Of a DNA stretch of 64,000 nt, positions 62,055-64,000 are shown piece after piece. The notes beneath the pieces were generated by a model. The model searched no databases and was not told the origin of the DNA. It worked only from the letters and a program-made list of their open reading frames with translations. The translations under genes were made by a program, and so were the position numbers. Within the stretch, counting starts at the first letter, position 1. Each line of letters starts with the position of its first letter. This stretch comes from Mactra quadrangularis (taxonomy: Eukaryota > Mollusca > Bivalvia > Venerida > Mactridae): positions 34,565,222 to 34,629,221 of the forward strand of contig CM046294.1 in NCBI GenBank assembly GCA_025267735.1, given 5' to 3'.

Positions 62055-62338
62055 AAAACAAGTAAATCTGTGAGCTAATGCTCACTAGTGATACCCCCGC
62101 AAAAATCTAAAAATATGCGACAAACAGGAAGTAGATGAGCAAGGAGCATGAAATCGCTTTACACCACATGGGACTATGGGATGAAGCAATATGCAAAGTA
62201 TTAGGCTGCTGCATGTTATAGTTGCTGAGAAAACTGCGACGGAAATTTTGTAACGGACGGACGGATGGACGGACGGACGCACGCACGGACAAGGGTAAAA
62301 CAGTATACCCCCCTCTTCTTCGAAGCGGGGGTATAATA
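62055..62338 (+). repeat. 275-bp hairpin-head element, copy 3
   Basis: Same structure as 50231-50504, with an expanded GGACGGACGGATGGACGGAC run near the tail. The body is almost identical. Confidence 0.9.
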
Positions 62339-63500
62339 ACAAGTCTCTTGGGCATAGGATATTTATCTCTATTTTTATTTACAGTTTTATTAAGACATAT
62401 AGAGAGGTATAGCGTCATCATAGTCATTACAGTTAAAAATGTTATTTATGGCCTATGACCCCAGTCTGGCTAATTAACCCCAGCTAAAGTAAAGATAAAC
62501 CATGTTCTTTTAATTTCTGGAGACATCCCAAGTAAAAGATGTATCAGTAATGAAATGTGATCTTTTAATCTAAAATAAAGTTAAGCAGATCAGTTGGGTA
62601 TTGAAAAGTAAGAAAATAAATAGTATATGCCTAGTTTTATTAGTGATCTAGAAATGACAATGAAATGATCAATAATTGAACAGAATTCTCTGGTGTTGTG
62701 TTACATCAACAAACATTGCTATTCCCTCCAACATTTCATTTATCCAAAAATGAAGAACAACACTAAATATAAATTACTATTTGTAATTGTATGTAGCACT
62801 TGGGCAACCCATTTTTACAATCATACATCATAATACAATATAAAATCATGTAGAATAATATCAAAATACTGTGAAATTCGTTCTATAGAGAAACAGGAAA
62901 TCGTATGAAAAATTAGCGTTCTTTACTTGTCGGTTGCCCAAAGCTGAATGAATCAAATCCTATTACACACACGAAAACTCGTGTGTTATAGCGACACCTT
63001 TTGGATATCATTAACTATACAAGGGAAATAATTTATCTGCTAATTCGTTACACTTAAACGCAGAAAAATTCATTACTTGACTTACTTAAGTTACCGTATT
63101 GTCACTATAAAACAACTTACAGATAATGTACATATATGATTAAGTGGGGTGCTCATTAGAATGTAATAATGTACATGTATATATTCAATTTTCTATTTAA
63201 ACTCGTGTTTTCTCTTTTACACATTCATCCTTGTATCATTTTGTCTTATATAACTTATCAATCAATACTCATACTTGCCATACAAGCAAATATGCTTTAT
63301 ATAGTAGCCTTGAATTTCTACATTTATATGTCTAGTTTTCTTATCATACACAGGTACAAAAACAACAAATTAATATTATAATATCACAGTATGTATTTGG
63401 TGGTACCTTAATTCCAATTTTTGTATTAACACAAAAAATAATCTGTGCTTACGCCAATAATGCTAAAAACTTGAAAATAAATTCCACAAGGTTGAGAATG
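62339..63500. other. Gene-free stretch
   Basis: No exon recognised. The reading frame at 63169-63381 is AT-rich and featureless. Confidence 0.5.
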
Positions 63501-63519
63501 TTTCACTGACTCACATGTT

Positions 63520-63768
63520 GGAAGTACACTGATGTGCAGTGTGTGCTATCTCATGATGTTATAGAATCCAAGATGACCCATTATTGAACATGTCTGAGAT
63601 TTCATTGAGAGTTACAGTGTGACCAAGTTTCATTGACCTTGGTTAAAATGTGATCTCTAGAGTGTTCATAAACTAATTGTGGATGGATGACAGACGGACG
63701 GATGACAGACAAAAGGTGATCACAAAACCTCAGTCAGTCACTACATGACAGATGAGCTAAAAATGGGT
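63520..63768 (+). repeat. Interspersed repeat ending in GACGGACGGATG and GAGCTAAAAA
   Basis: ACCAAGTTTCATTGACCTTG is followed by GGATGACAGACGGACGG, then CATGACAGATGAGCTAAAAA. The tail matches the tail style of the elements at 58641 and 60050. The left edge is unclear. Confidence 0.5.
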
Positions 63769-64000
63769 GGGGAAATGGGGGAACTGCGCTAGTCCAGTTC
63801 TTACCCAAGGGGAGGGGCAAAAATTGGTCTGTTACACTGGTTACCCATAATTGCTAAAAGTACACACACTATAAACATTGTAATACAAAACGTTTGACCA
63901 AATAATCAACTCAATTGATTGATACAAGCACAATATTGATCATTTTCACTCAATCTAAAATATTCAACCTCTAACGTTCATCTTTGGAGGTCTGATAATG

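Overview
The window looks like nuclear DNA of a lophotrochozoan, most likely a bivalve mollusc. It is AT-rich, with spliced genes that use GT/AG introns, very sparse coding sequence and dense non-autonomous repeats of the kind common in bivalve genomes. The assignment is inference: no rRNA or mitochondrial marker is present.

Two host genes can be assembled. On the plus strand, 12118-16585, is a complete four-exon sigma-1 receptor (SIGMAR1/ERG2 family) of 223 residues, the same length as the human protein. On the minus strand, 33848-36506, is a two-exon TRIM-NHL protein (RING, B-box 2, coiled coil, filamin/ABP280, NHL propeller) of 677 residues. The two genes are unrelated in function and are separated by about 17 kb of repeats.

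From 1 to 11231 lies a 35-bp satellite, in both orientations with a head-to-head junction near 3248, and a ~2 kb segmental duplication. One duplicate copy is interrupted by a Tigger/pogo-type transposon (5817-10491). Its three-exon gene encodes a helix-turn-helix plus DDD transposase fused to an OTU-like cysteine protease domain. A PHD finger follows in a different frame, so the present copy looks frameshifted. The uninterrupted duplicate serves as the empty site and shows that the 3' terminus of the transposon was lost at a TCATT microhomology.

From 12 kb onward many DNA-transposon relics can be delimited by inverted repeats and target duplications: a decayed mariner (20065-21078), two hAT-type MITEs with 8-bp duplications (18510-19084, 55443-56373), a MITE family with 9-bp duplications that includes a 44-bp member (28193-28486, 31132-31175), a TTAA element (42422-43883), TA elements (48908-49622, 56874-57775), and a 3.4-kb element with CACGGTG termini and a 5-bp duplication (38119-41537), which resembles Transib/RAG-like termini. 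Further repeats are tRNA-derived SINEs (all on the minus strand), a family of elements with a hairpin head after ACAAG and a tail hairpin near GACGGACG runs, and arrays carrying nuclear-receptor-like DR1 motifs. Minisatellites and a 470-bp polypyrimidine tract complete the picture.

No tRNA or rRNA gene and no CRISPR array was seen. Large stretches (about 22.8-25.2, 26.7-28.2, 31.5-33.8, 44.99-48.9 and 59.0-63.5 kb) hold no recognisable gene.
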